Source: Nocardioides anomalus
GTDB taxonomy: Bacteria; Actinomycetota; Actinomycetes; Propionibacteriales; Nocardioidaceae
Assembly: GCF_011046535.1 (NCBI RefSeq)
Contig: NZ_CP049257.1
Location: 2,728,001-2,792,000 of the forward strand
DNA: 64,000 bases
Reading direction: 5' to 3'
Below, piece after piece: positions 8,756 to 19,171 of the stretch. Position 1 is the first letter of the stretch. Every line of letters starts with the position of its first letter. Position numbers and translations under genes: made by a program. The notes under the pieces are model-generated. The model was not told the origin of the DNA. It saw only the letters and a list, made by a program, of their open reading frames with translations, and did not search any database.

Positions 8756-9333
8756 CCCGCCTCGTCGTCGTCTCGGCGGGACTGAGCGTCCCGTCCTCCA
8801 CCACCCTGCTGGCCGAGCGGCTCACCGCCGCCGTGGTCGCGCAGCTGCCCGATGCGGAGGTCACCCACGTCGAGCTGCGCGACCTCGCGCACCCGATCGC
8901 GGACAACCTGCTGACCGGGTTCCCGACCGGGGCGTTGGCCGACGCCGTCGAGGCCGTGGCGCGCGCCGACGCGGTCATCGCGGTGACGCCGGTGTTCAGC
9001 GCGTCCTACAGCGGGCTGTTCAAGTCCTTCCTCGACGTGCTCGACCCGGGCACGCTCGACGGCACGCCGGTGCTGATGGCGGCGACCGCGGGCACCGCCC
9101 GCCACTCGCTCGTCCTCGAGCACGCGCTGCGCCCGTTGTTCGCCTACCTGCGGGCCGTGCCGGTCCCGACCGGTGTGTTCGCGGCCAGCGAGGACTTCGC
9201 CTCGCCGGAGCTGAGCGTCCGCATCGACCGCGCCGCCGGCGAGCTGGCCGAAGCGGTGCTGCGCCGCCCGCGCCCCCACGCCGTCGAGGAGTTCACGCCG
9301 TTCGAGCGGCTCTTGGAGGGGCTGGGAGGCTGA
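8752..9333 (+). CDS. NADPH-dependent FMN reductase, partner of the LLM monooxygenase (CE1759-like)
   Basis: A 193-residue flavodoxin-like reductase. The N-terminal strand LVVVSAGLSVPSSTTLLAERL carries the phosphate-binding loop. VIAVTPVFSASYSGLFKSFLDVL is the typical flavin-contact and dimer region of the NAD(P)H-dependent FMN reductase family. It should supply reduced FMN to the monooxygenase encoded just upstream. The GTG start overlaps that gene's stop (GTGA), so the stoichiometry is probably coupled. tspO begins 5 bp after its stop. Confidence 0.85.
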   Translation: MTRLVVVSAGLSVPSSTTLLAERLTAAVVAQLPDAEVTHVELRDLAHPIADNLLTGFPTGALADAVEAVARADAVIAVTPVFSASYSGLFKSFLDVLDPGTLDGTPVLMAATAGTARHSLVLEHALRPLFAYLRAVPVPTGVFAASEDFASPELSVRIDRAAGELAEAVLRRPRPHAVEEFTPFERLLEGLGG

Positions 9334-9338
9334 GGATC

Positions 9339-9791
9339 ATGTCTCCCCGCCTGACCACCGGTCTGCTCACGCTCGCCGCCGCCGCGGTGGGCACGCTCGG
9401 CACCAAGCCCGACAGCGCGTGGTACCGCGCGCTGCGCAAGCCCTCCTGGCAGCCGCCCGCGGTCGCCTTCCCGCTCGTCTGGACGCCCCTGTACGCCGCG
9501 ATCGCGTGGAGCACCGGTCGCGCGGCCGCGGCCGAGGAGGAGCGCCGCGGGCGCTACCTCGCGCTCACCGGCGCGAACCTCGCCGTCAACGCCGGCTGGT
9601 GCTGGGCCTTCTTCACCGCCCGGTCGCCGCGCGGCGGGCTGGCCACCATCGCGGTGCTCGACGCGCTCAACCTGGCCCTGCTGCGCGAGACCGTCCGCCG
9701 CGACCCGGCGGCGGCCGCCGCGCTGGCGCCGTACGTCGCCTGGACCGGCTTCGCCACCGCCCTCAACGCCGCGCACGTCCGCCTGAACTGA
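9339..9791 (+). CDS. TspO/MBR family tryptophan-rich sensory protein
   Basis: 150 residues with five predicted membrane segments. Family hallmarks are KPDSAWYRALRKPSWQPPAVAFPLVWTPLY (conserved KPxWxPP and the first loop), NAGWCWAFF and a final segment VAWTGFATALNA. TspO proteins bind porphyrins and other hydrophobic ligands in the membrane and affect stress and tetrapyrrole handling. It lies 5 bp after the FMN reductase and probably shares its transcript. A hairpin follows. Confidence 0.85.
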   Translation: MSPRLTTGLLTLAAAAVGTLGTKPDSAWYRALRKPSWQPPAVAFPLVWTPLYAAIAWSTGRAAAAEEERRGRYLALTGANLAVNAGWCWAFFTARSPRGGLATIAVLDALNLALLRETVRRDPAAAAALAPYVAWTGFATALNAAHVRLN

Positions 9792-9798
9792 GGACCCG

Positions 9799-9829
9799 GG
9801 CCCACCGGACCAGTCCAGTCCGGCGGGCC
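9799..9829 (+). terminator. Hairpin after tspO
   Basis: GGCCCACCGGAC (9799-9810) and GTCCGGCGGGCC (9818-9829) form a 12-bp stem with one mismatch and a 7-nt loop, starting 8 bp after the tspO stop. Confidence 0.6.
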
Positions 9830-9850
9830 GAGCCGTTCCGCCGACGAAGC

Positions 9851-9864
9851 CACCCGATCGGGTG
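9851..9864. promoter_or_regulatory. 14-bp perfect palindrome, candidate operator
   Basis: CACCCGATCGGGTG lies 51 bp before the GTG/ATG region of the GGDEF-EAL gene, after the tspO terminator. It is the only obvious symmetric site in this 123-bp gap. Confidence 0.3.
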
Positions 9865-9914
9865 ACCATGGAGTCTCGTCGCGACTGGGCGCGGCGCAGA
9901 GGGGGGCGGGGCGG

Positions 9915-12086
9915 ATGACGGGCTCGGCGGGGCGTTCGCGCACGCGCAGCGCGGCCTTCGTGCTGGTCTCGGTGGCCTTCATCGTCACCGAGTTCGTGCT
10001 CCTCCAGGCCCTGTTCCACCTCGACGACGGCGCGGACGCCCGCGACCGCGCGCAGGCCCGTGCCGCGGTGGCGGTCGCGGTGTGGCGACCCGGCGCGGAC
10101 GACGCCGCGGTGGCCGAGGCGGTCCGCGACCTCGCCGGCAGCGGGGTGGCCGACGCCGAGGCCCTGACCGCACGACTGGACACCTGGCGCGCCTCGGGCA
10201 CGCCGGAGGACCTGCAGGGCCTGAGCGACGAGGTCGACGTCGCCGGGGACGCGGTGGCCGACGAGCAGAGCACGGTGGACCGCAAGGTGACCGGGATCTT
10301 CGTGGTCCTGCTGCTGGTGGTCTCGGTCGGGTGGTGGCTCTACTTCCGGCGCCTGGTCGCCAAGCACCGCGGCGTGGAGCGCGAGCTCACCGAGCGCAAG
10401 GCCGCCGACGCCGGCGAGCGGCGCCTGCACGCCCTGGTGCAGAGCAGCTCCGACGTGGTCGCCATCCTCGACCCGGACGCGCGCGCGTCGTACGTCAGCC
10501 CGGCCGCGGCCCACGTCCTCGGCCACGACGCCGACGACCTCCTCGGTGGCGGCCTGCTCGACCTGGTGGCCGCCGCGGACCGCCCACAGATCCTCCACGT
10601 GGTGAGCTCCGCGCGGCCCGGGCGGCAGCAGGAGCTCCAGCTGCGGATGGACCACGCCGACGGCCGCGCGCTGGTGGCGGAGGGCACGCTCACCGACCTG
10701 CGCGACGAGCCCACCGTCCAGGGCTGGGTGCTGACCGTGCGCGACGTGACCGAGCGGGCGCGCCTGCAGGAGGACCTGGCCCGGCAGGCCTTCCACGACT
10801 CGCTCACCGGCCTGGCCAACCGACAGCTGTTCACCGACCGGCTCGACCACGCGCTCAGCCGGCGCTCCGGTTCCCCGCGACCGCTGGCCGTGCTGTTCGT
10901 GGACCTCGACGACTTCAAGCACGTCAACGACAGCCTGGGCCACGCGACCGGCGACGAGCTGCTGGTCGCGGTGGCGGCCCGGATCGCCGCCGGGGTCCGG
11001 CCCGGCGACACCGCGGCCCGGCTCGGCGGCGACGAGTTCGCCGTGCTGCTCGAGGACACCGACCTCACCACCGCCTCGCAGCTCGCGCACCGGCTGCTCG
11101 TCGCGGTGGCCGAGCCGGTCACCCTCGACGGCCACACCCACACCGTGCGCGCCAGCGTCGGGCTGGCCGAGGCCGTGCCCGGCGAGGAGGACGGCGCCGC
11201 CACCATGCGCCACGCGGACGTGGCCATGTACGCCGCCAAGGAGCGGGGCAAGGGCGGGCTCGCGGTCTACGACTCGGCCGCGCACGAGCGCGCCCTCGAG
11301 ACCCTGACGCTGCGTCGCGAGCTCGAGGCCGCCGTCGACGACGGCGCGCTGGCCCTGCACTACCAGCCGACCGTGGACCTCGCGACCGGCGCCGTCACCG
11401 GGTTCGAGGCGCTGGTCCGCTGGCCGCACCCGACCCGGGGGGTGGTCCCGCCCCTGGAGTTCATCCCGCTGGCCGAGCAGACCGGGCTGATCGTGCGCCT
11501 CGGCACCTGGGTGCTGCGCACGGCCGTGCGCGACGCCGCGTCGCTCCAGAGCTCCACGCACCGACCGTCGGTGGCCGTGAACGTCTCGGCGCGCCAGCTC
11601 GTGCACCCCGGCTTCGTCACGCTGGTGCGCAGCGCGCTGGCCGACTCCGGGCTGGCGCCGGACCGGCTGACCCTCGAGGTCACCGAGACCGCGCTGCTCT
11701 CCGACGTCGAGGCCGGCGTCACCGCGCTGACCACCCTGCGCCGCCAGGGCGTGCGGGTGGCCATCGACGACTTCGGCACCGGCTACAGCTCGCTGTCCCA
11801 CCTCGCCCGACTGCCCGTGGACGTGCTCAAGGTCGACAAGTCCTTCGTCGACCGCCTCGAGCACGACCGCGACGACGCCCTGGTCAGCGCCATCCTGGCC
11901 ATGTCCCGCGCGCTGCGCCTGACCAGCGTCGCCGAGGGCGTCGAGGACCCCGGTCAGGCCGACTGGCTGCGGGAGGCCGGGTGCGCCCTGGGCCAGGGCT
12001 ACCTGTGGTCGCGCCCGGTCGAGCTCGAGACGGCGCGCGCGCTGCTGGCCGGCTCGCCCGGCGTACGCCTCGCGCCGGCGGGCTAG
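9915..12086 (+). CDS. Membrane-anchored PAS-GGDEF-EAL cyclic-di-GMP protein
   Basis: 723 residues. Two N-terminal membrane segments (about 15-35 and 115-135) flank a roughly 80-residue extracytoplasmic sensor. A PAS domain follows at about 165-280 (LVQSSSDVVAILDPDARASYVSPAA). The GGDEF domain has an intact RLGGDEFAV motif and an RPGD inhibitory I-site five residues before it. The EAL domain has FEALVRWPHP, LEVTETALL, IDDFGTGYSS, KVDKSFVD and EGVED, so the phosphodiesterase ligands look intact. Both making and breaking c-di-GMP are therefore possible. Its stop overlaps the end of the convergent hspR-like gene by 4 bp. Confidence 0.9.
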   Translation: MTGSAGRSRTRSAAFVLVSVAFIVTEFVLLQALFHLDDGADARDRAQARAAVAVAVWRPGADDAAVAEAVRDLAGSGVADAEALTARLDTWRASGTPEDLQGLSDEVDVAGDAVADEQSTVDRKVTGIFVVLLLVVSVGWWLYFRRLVAKHRGVERELTERKAADAGERRLHALVQSSSDVVAILDPDARASYVSPAAAHVLGHDADDLLGGGLLDLVAAADRPQILHVVSSARPGRQQELQLRMDHADGRALVAEGTLTDLRDEPTVQGWVLTVRDVTERARLQEDLARQAFHDSLTGLANRQLFTDRLDHALSRRSGSPRPLAVLFVDLDDFKHVNDSLGHATGDELLVAVAARIAAGVRPGDTAARLGGDEFAVLLEDTDLTTASQLAHRLLVAVAEPVTLDGHTHTVRASVGLAEAVPGEEDGAATMRHADVAMYAAKERGKGGLAVYDSAAHERALETLTLRRELEAAVDDGALALHYQPTVDLATGAVTGFEALVRWPHPTRGVVPPLEFIPLAEQTGLIVRLGTWVLRTAVRDAASLQSSTHRPSVAVNVSARQLVHPGFVTLVRSALADSGLAPDRLTLEVTETALLSDVEAGVTALTTLRRQGVRVAIDDFGTGYSSLSHLARLPVDVLKVDKSFVDRLEHDRDDALVSAILAMSRALRLTSVAEGVEDPGQADWLREAGCALGQGYLWSRPVELETARALLAGSPGVRLAPAG

Positions 12087-12367
12087 TCGCGCTCGCGCAG
12101 CCGGGCGTTGTCGCGCTCGAGCCGCGCCACCCGCGCCTCGAGCTGCAGCACCCGCGCGATGCCCGCGAGGTTGAGCCCCTCGGCCAGCAGCTCGCCGATG
12201 CGGACCAGCCGGTCCACGTCGGCCTCGCTGTAGCGCCGCGTCCCGCCGGGCGTGCGCTCGGGCTCGACCAGGCCCCGGCGCTCGTAGACGCGCAGGTTCT
12301 GGATCTCCATCGACGCCATCTCGGCGGCGACGGAGATCGCGAAGACACCCGTGGGACGGCCCGGCAC
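12083..12367 (-). CDS. HspR-like MerR-family regulator, short form
   Basis: 94 residues. GVFAISVAAEMASMEIQNLR and YERRGLVEPERTPGGTRRYSEADVDRL match the winged-helix region of HspR, the actinobacterial heat-shock repressor. A short coiled coil (RVARLERDNARLRERD) ends the protein, without the longer tail that HspR proteins usually carry. It is divergent from hsp20 across a 104-bp gap, so control of hsp20, of itself, or of both is the natural guess. No CTTGAGT-N7-ACTCAAG (HAIR) operator is visible in the gap. The GTG at 12365-12367 begins just before the conserved sequence. Confidence 0.8.
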   Translation of the reverse strand: MPGRPTGVFAISVAAEMASMEIQNLRVYERRGLVEPERTPGGTRRYSEADVDRLVRIGELLAEGLNLAGIARVLQLEARVARLERDNARLRERD

Positions 12368-12371
12368 GGGC

Positions 12372-12400
12372 TTGACAGTACCTGACCCGCGCGCTACAAC
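12372..12400 (+). promoter_or_regulatory. hsp20 promoter, consensus -35/-10
   Basis: TTGACA (12372-12377), a 17-bp spacer and TACAAC (12395-12400). This is the most sigma70-like promoter I see in the window. It faces hsp20 and leaves a leader of about 65 nt. Confidence 0.65.
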
Positions 12401-12405
12401 AAATA

Positions 12406-12421
12406 TGTATCTATCAATACA
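12406..12421. promoter_or_regulatory. Inverted repeat TGTAT-N6-ATACA near the hsp20 transcription start
   Basis: TGTAT (12406-12410) and ATACA (12417-12421) flank CTATCA. The site covers the predicted transcription start region just downstream of the -10 box, a place where a repressor would block initiation. It is in an AT-rich patch unlike its surroundings. Confidence 0.45.
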
Positions 12422-12471
12422 GATCGACGGGCCACCAGGCTCCCCGACCCGACCAGAACCAGGAGGACACC

Positions 12472-12906
12472 ATGCTGCTCCGCACGACCGACCCGTTCCG
12501 CGACTTCGACCGCCTGACCCAGCAGCTGCTCGGCACCACGAGCCGTCCCGCGGTGATGCCGATGGACGCGTGGCGCGAGGGCGACCGCTTCGTCATCGAG
12601 TTCGACCTGCCCGGCGTCAGCAGGGAGACCATCGACCTCGACGTCGAGCGCAACGTGCTGACCGTCCGCGCCGAGCGCGTGAGCCGCAACGGCGACTGGG
12701 AGATGCTGGCCACCGAGCGCCCGCGCGGCGCCTTCAGCCGCCAGCTGGTCCTGGGCGACAACCTGGACCTCGAGCGCATCGAGGCGGCCTACGAGAACGG
12801 CGTGCTCCGGCTCGTCGTCCCCGTGGCGGAGAAGGCCAAGCCGCGCAAGATCTCGATCGGCGGCGCCGAGACCGTCGAGGGCCGGACCGAGGCCATCACG
12901 GCCTAG
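12472..12906 (+). CDS. Small heat shock protein Hsp20 (alpha-crystallin family)
   Basis: A 144-residue Hsp20/alpha-crystallin chaperone. The N-terminal region contains [18 protein letters not shown]. The crystallin domain runs from about residue 30 ([19 protein letters not shown]...[14 protein letters not shown]) to the signature [21 protein letters not shown]. It should hold unfolding proteins in the cytoplasm during heat or other stress. It has its own consensus promoter and a symmetric site near the start of transcription, and the HspR-like gene is divergent. A hairpin terminator separates it from convergent ppsA. Confidence 0.9.
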   Translation: MLLRTTDPFRDFDRLTQQLLGTTSRPAVMPMDAWREGDRFVIEFDLPGVSRETIDLDVERNVLTVRAERVSRNGDWEMLATERPRGAFSRQLVLGDNLDLERIEAAYENGVLRLVVPVAEKAKPRKISIGGAETVEGRTEAITA

Positions 12907-12916
12907 CCGCACCGCG

Positions 12917-12948
12917 CGAGGCGGGCGTCCTCCAGGGCGCCCGCCTCG
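12917..12948. terminator. Bidirectional hairpin between hsp20 and ppsA
   Basis: CGAGGCGGGCG (12917-12927) and CGCCCGCCTCG (12938-12948) form a perfect 11-bp stem with a 10-nt loop between two convergent genes. Confidence 0.7.
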
Positions 12949-12966
12949 TCGTGCGTCCGGAGGCGG

Positions 12967-15371
<2,405 letters not shown>

Positions 15372-15375
<4 letters not shown>

Positions 15376-16223
15376 TTCTTCGCCTTCCGGTTCTTGGTCA
15401 GGGTCTGCACGATCAGGGTCGACATCTCCTCCACCGACCGGGTGGAGGAGTCGATGACCGGTATCCGGTGCGCGGCGTACAGCTCGCCGGCGCGGCGCAG
15501 CTCCCAGCGGCACTGCTCCTGGCTGGCGTACGACGAGCCGGGGCGCCGCTCGTTGCGGACCCGGCTGAGCCGCTCCACGGTGGTGGTGATGCCGACGCAG
15601 CGGTCGAGGTGGTCGCTCAGCAGGTCGGGCAGGTCCGCGCGGTCGAGGTCCTCGTCGACGAGCGGGTAGTTGGCCACGAACAGCCCGTGCTGCAGGGCGA
15701 GGTACATGCTGGTCGGCGTCTTGCCGCACCGCGACGGCGCGATGAGGACCACGTCGGCCTTGTCCAGGCCACGCACGCTCTGACCGTCGTCGTGCTCGAT
15801 GGTGAACTCGACCGCGGCCATCCGGTTGTTGTAGTTGCGCACGTCGCCGACGCCGTGCAGCCGGGCGGCCTCGTGCAGGCCGCGGGTGCCGAGGACCTCC
15901 TCGACCCGGCTCATGTGGATGTCGAAGAAGTCGATGACCGGCGCCGTGGTCCGGGCCAGTGCCTGGCGGATCACGTCGTCGGCGGCGGTGGTGAAGACCA
16001 GCGGCGTGACCGGGCCGTCCATGGCCTCGTCCAGCAGCGCGACGACGCGCTCGGCCTCCTCGACGGTGGTGATGAACGGGAACAGGGTCCGCTCGAAGCG
16101 CAGGTCGGGGAACTGGATGAGCAGGGCGTTGCCCATGGTCTCCGCGCTGATCCCCGTGCTGTCGGAGAGGAAGAAGACGGGCACGACCGGCTCGTCGTCC
16201 GGCACCACCGTCGCGTCGGCCAT
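15372..16223 (-). CDS. ppsR: PEP synthase regulatory protein (PpsR/PSRP, DUF299 family)
   Basis: 283 residues. It begins [26 protein letters not shown] and has the nucleotide-binding loop [18 protein letters not shown] at about residues 160-180, followed by [18 protein letters not shown]. Family members are bifunctional. They use ADP to phosphorylate a threonine next to the catalytic histidine of PEP synthase and inactivate it, and remove the phosphate with inorganic phosphate. The target enzyme is encoded immediately downstream with a 4-bp overlap. The ATG follows an AGGAGGAGGAG ribosome-binding site. Confidence 0.93.
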
Positions 16224-16246
16224 CGCTGCTCCTCCTCCTGCTGACC

Positions 16247-17350
16247 CTAGTCGCCCGGCGCGACCAGGTCGGCGTACCAGCCGGCGACGGTGGCCGGGTC
16301 GTGGTCGAGCGCGGCGCCGGCCACGGTCACCTCGGTCATGGCCGTGCCCGGTGCGCGGGCGGCCCACCAGGGGTTGCAGGGCACGGTGCCGCGCTCGGCC
16401 ATGAACGCCACCGTGCGCTCGGTCACGACGTCGGGGTCGGCCTCGGCGAAGAGCAGGAAGGTGGTGGTGTGCGGCGGCTCCGGCTGGACCCGCAAGCCGC
16501 GGGCGACCAGCTCGCCGGCCAGGGCCTGCGCCCAGGCGACCTCGTCACCGATCCGCGGCAGCTCGTCGCGCAGGCCGACGAGCGCGCCGACGGCGTACGG
16601 CGTGAGGCCGTAGAGCGTCCCGCCCATCCGCTGGCGCCACGTGCGCAGCTCGCGGGCGAGCTCCTCGTCGCAGGCGACGGCCGCGCCCGCCATGCCGCGC
16701 AGGCCCTTGTAGAACGAGACGTAGACGCTGTCGAAGAGGGCCGTGATCTCGCGCAGCGCGCGGTCCCAGAACGGCTGGGCCTCCCACAGCCGGGCGCCGT
16801 CGACGTGGAAGGGCACCCCGAGACCGCGGGCGGCCTCGGAGAAGTCGACGAGCTCGTCCCACTCCGGCAGCAGGCAGCCGGCCTCGCGCAGCGGCAGCTC
16901 GAGCTGGACCGCGCCGAGCCGGTCCGCGGCCGGCAGCGCGAGCAGGTCGGGGGCGGTCGCGGTGGCCCAGCCGGTGGTCAGGGTCTCGAAGCGGAACCCC
17001 TGGAGCAGCCGCGGCCCGTCGCTCTCGTGGCGCAGCTGGTGGGCCAGGTCGGGGATCGCCACCCGGTCCGAGCCGCGCCGCTCGCACCACGCGCGCAGCG
17101 TCGCCTGCTGGGCCATGGTCCCGCTGACGAAGAAGACCGCCGCGGGCCGGCCGAGCAGCTCGGCCACCTCGGCCTCGACGCGCGCGACCGCGCCGCCGTC
17201 GCCGTAGCGGTCCCACTGGTCGATCCCGAGCTCGTCGGCCGCGTCGGCCAGCGTCCGGAGCGTCTCGGCCGGGCCGCGACGGCGGTGGCCCAGGACGGTG
17301 TCGTCACAGGCCCGGGCCGCCGCCACGAACCGCTCGGCGAGGTCGGACAC
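16247..17350 (-). CDS. Threonine aldolase / beta-eliminating lyase family PLP enzyme
   Basis: 367 residues of the low-specificity threonine aldolase type. Markers are [34 protein letters not shown], the PLP aspartate loop [11 protein letters not shown] and the Schiff-base lysine in [14 protein letters not shown]. The typical reaction is cleavage of threonine or allo-threonine to glycine and acetaldehyde, but related enzymes use other beta-hydroxy amino acids. The GTG start lies 1 bp after the stop of the PEP mutase-family gene, so the two are co-transcribed. Whether they share a pathway is not clear from sequence. Confidence 0.8.
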   Translation of the reverse strand: MSDLAERFVAAARACDDTVLGHRRRGPAETLRTLADAADELGIDQWDRYGDGGAVARVEAEVAELLGRPAAVFFVSGTMAQQATLRAWCERRGSDRVAIPDLAHQLRHESDGPRLLQGFRFETLTTGWATATAPDLLALPAADRLGAVQLELPLREAGCLLPEWDELVDFSEAARGLGVPFHVDGARLWEAQPFWDRALREITALFDSVYVSFYKGLRGMAGAAVACDEELARELRTWRQRMGGTLYGLTPYAVGALVGLRDELPRIGDEVAWAQALAGELVARGLRVQPEPPHTTTFLLFAEADPDVVTERTVAFMAERGTVPCNPWWAARAPGTAMTEVTVAGAALDHDPATVAGWYADLVAPGD

Positions 17351-17351
17351 C

Positions 17352-18137
17352 TCAGTTGAGGATGCGCATGTTCCCGGGGACGCCGCCGCCGCGGTGGACC
17401 TCCTCGACCAGCTCCTGCAGGGCCGTGAGGGCGACGTTCTGGCTCAGCGGGCCGTACGACGTGCGCGCCACGCCGTGCTCCTGCTGCCAGTCGCGCGGCG
17501 GGAGGCCGGGGATGCCGATGGTCGTGAGCCGCTGCGGTCCGAACGCGGCGACGAGCTCGTCGATCATCTCCTCGGTCAGGATGGCCGGCACGAACACGAC
17601 GGGTGCCCCGGCGTCGAGGAAGGCCTTGCCGCGCTCGATCGCCGCCTTGAGGTTGTCCTGCGGGTCGTTGTCGCGGCCCAGGTGGAAGGCGTCGGTGCGG
17701 GCGTTGAGGACGAAGTCGACACCCTCCTGCTCGGCCACCCGCATGATGTCCTCGACCTGCTGGGCCGCCTCGGCCAGCGGCTTCATCTGGTCCTCGATGT
17801 TGGCCCCGACCACGCCGAGCCCGATCGCGCGGCGCACGGTCTCCGGGGCGTCGCCGTACCCGCCCTCGAGGTCGGCGGTCACCGGCAGGTCGGTCGCGCC
17901 GACGATGCGCGCGATCTGCTCCAGGTGCAGGTCGAGGGGGATGTTCTCGCCGTCCTCGTAGCCGAAGGACGCCGCGATCGAGTGGCTGGCCGTGGCCAGC
18001 GCCCGGGTGCCCTCGACCTGGGCCACGGTCTTCGCGGAGATCACGTCCCACACGTTGACGACGGTGAGCAGCGTGGGGTCCTGGTGGAGGCGGAGGAGCT
18101 CGCTCCCCTTGGCCCGGGTGGTCTCGTCGGCAGTCAT
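17352..18137 (-). CDS. Isocitrate lyase / PEP mutase family enzyme
   Basis: 261 residues, an alpha/beta barrel of the PEP mutase/isocitrate lyase superfamily. Conserved elements are VVNVWDVISAKTVAQVEG, ATASHSIAASFGYEDG, the metal-binding VTADLEGGYGD, GVVGANIEDQM and FVLNARTDAFHLG. The canonical KKCGH catalytic motif of isocitrate lyase is absent, so true isocitrate cleavage is unlikely. C-C or P-C bond chemistry on an oxaloacetate-like acid is more plausible. The ATG is used because the barrel begins soon after it and a CACAGT -10-like box lies 6 nt upstream. Confidence 0.8.
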   Translation of the reverse strand: MTADETTRAKGSELLRLHQDPTLLTVVNVWDVISAKTVAQVEGTRALATASHSIAASFGYEDGENIPLDLHLEQIARIVGATDLPVTADLEGGYGDAPETVRRAIGLGVVGANIEDQMKPLAEAAQQVEDIMRVAEQEGVDFVLNARTDAFHLGRDNDPQDNLKAAIERGKAFLDAGAPVVFVPAILTEEMIDELVAAFGPQRLTTIGIPGLPPRDWQQEHGVARTSYGPLSQNVALTALQELVEEVHRGGGVPGNMRILN

Positions 18138-18143
18138 GACCTC

Positions 18144-18186
18144 ACTGTGCCCGATCGTGGCGCCCGGCAGCGACGGCTGCCATCCT
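18144..18186. promoter_or_regulatory. Divergent weak -10 boxes
   Basis: On the minus strand CACAGT (18149-18144) stands 6 nt before the ATG of the PEP mutase-family gene. On the plus strand CATCCT (18181-18186) stands 6 nt before the GTG at 18193. Both fit a leaderless layout, but each departs from TANNNT at one position. Confidence 0.3.
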
Positions 18187-18192
18187 GTGGCC

Positions 18193-18498
18193 GTGACCAC
18201 CACGGACACCCGGCTCGCCGCCGGGGTCGCGGCCGCGTGCCTGCTGGGGCTCGTGGCCTTCGTGCTGCCGCTCGGCGCCGGCTGGGACCACCTGCCGTCG
18301 GTGTGGCTGGTCGCCGCCGACGCCGTCGTGCTCCTCGGGCCGGTCGCGGCCGGGCTCGCCGGCTGCGCGAGCCTCGGCGCCCTCCGGCGCCCGGAGACGG
18401 TCCGGCCGGCCGCGGTCACGCTGACGCTGGTGGCGGCGTACGCCGTGGGGCTGGGCGCCGTCTGGGCGACCGGCGGCCTGGCCTGGTTCGCCGACTGA
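18193..18498 (+). CDS. Small hypothetical membrane protein (three predicted membrane segments)
   Basis: 101 residues, not recognised. Hydrophobic segments cover about residues 8-28 (AAGVAAACLLGLVAFVLPLG), 40-62 and 75-95. A few charged residues (RRPETVR) lie between segments two and three. The GTG is chosen because it lies 6 nt after a -10-like CATCCT. It ends 3 bp before the end of the convergent oxidoreductase gene. Confidence 0.6.
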   Translation: MTTTDTRLAAGVAAACLLGLVAFVLPLGAGWDHLPSVWLVAADAVVLLGPVAAGLAGCASLGALRRPETVRPAAVTLTLVAAYAVGLGAVWATGGLAWFAD

Positions 18499-18501
18499 GG
18501 C

Positions 18502-19143
18502 TCAGTGCCCGACGGTGAAGCGCTGGTTGGGGTGCGCGACCCGCTCGATCTCGTCGACGAAGGCCGTCGCGAAGTCGGCCCCGGAGATCTCCGAGCTCCC
18601 GTCCTCCTGGGTCACCAGGACATCGCCGCCGGTGCGGTACTCCCCTGTCGCCTCGCCGGGCGCGTAGGAGCCGAACAGTGCGGCCGGGCTGACGTAGAAC
18701 CACTGGAGCTCGGCCGGCGCGGCGCGCAGCTCGGCCAGCACGTCGGCGTGCGAGAGGGCCTCCGGCTTCCACTCCTCGTGGAAGTCCGGGGTGTCGACCA
18801 GGCGCGGGCCGCCCTCGGCGACGTACGACGAGCCGGCGCCGCCGACGAAGGACAGCCGGGTGCCCTGGGCGACGGCGGCGTCGATGAGGCCCGGGGTCAG
18901 CGCGGACAGGGGCCGCCCGTCCACGTCGGCTCCGTGCACGGCGACGACGAGCTGGTCGGCGCGGGCGGCCTCGGCCAGCACGTCGGGGTCGGCCAGGGAG
19001 CCGGTGCGGTAGGTCACGCCGTCGAGCGGCTCGGTGGGCTCGTGGCGCGACCACGAGGTCACCTCGTGGCCGCGGGACACGGCCTCCCGGGCGATGTGGC
19101 CGCCGGCGTACCCGGTGCCTCCGACGATGCTGATGCGAGTCAT
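18502..19143 (-). CDS. NAD(P)-binding Rossmann-fold oxidoreductase (atypical SDR, NmrA/YwnB-like)
   Basis: 213 residues. It begins MTRISIVGGTGYAGGHIAREAVSRGHEVTSWSR, an extended GxxGxxG dinucleotide site. Later come LVVAVHGAD, SFVGGAGSSYV and the LQWFYVSPAALFG motif typical of short atypical SDRs with an NAD(P)H-binding domain. The standard YxxxK pair is not evident, so the protein may sense or reduce NAD(P)H-linked substrates in a non-classical way. The ATG at 19143 begins directly at the Rossmann strand. Confidence 0.75.
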   Translation of the reverse strand: MTRISIVGGTGYAGGHIAREAVSRGHEVTSWSRHEPTEPLDGVTYRTGSLADPDVLAEAARADQLVVAVHGADVDGRPLSALTPGLIDAAVAQGTRLSFVGGAGSSYVAEGGPRLVDTPDFHEEWKPEALSHADVLAELRAAPAELQWFYVSPAALFGSYAPGEATGEYRTGGDVLVTQEDGSSEISGADFATAFVDEIERVAHPNQRFTVGH

Positions 19144-19171
19144 GTCTGGTTGAAGACTCAACCGTTGCCGT

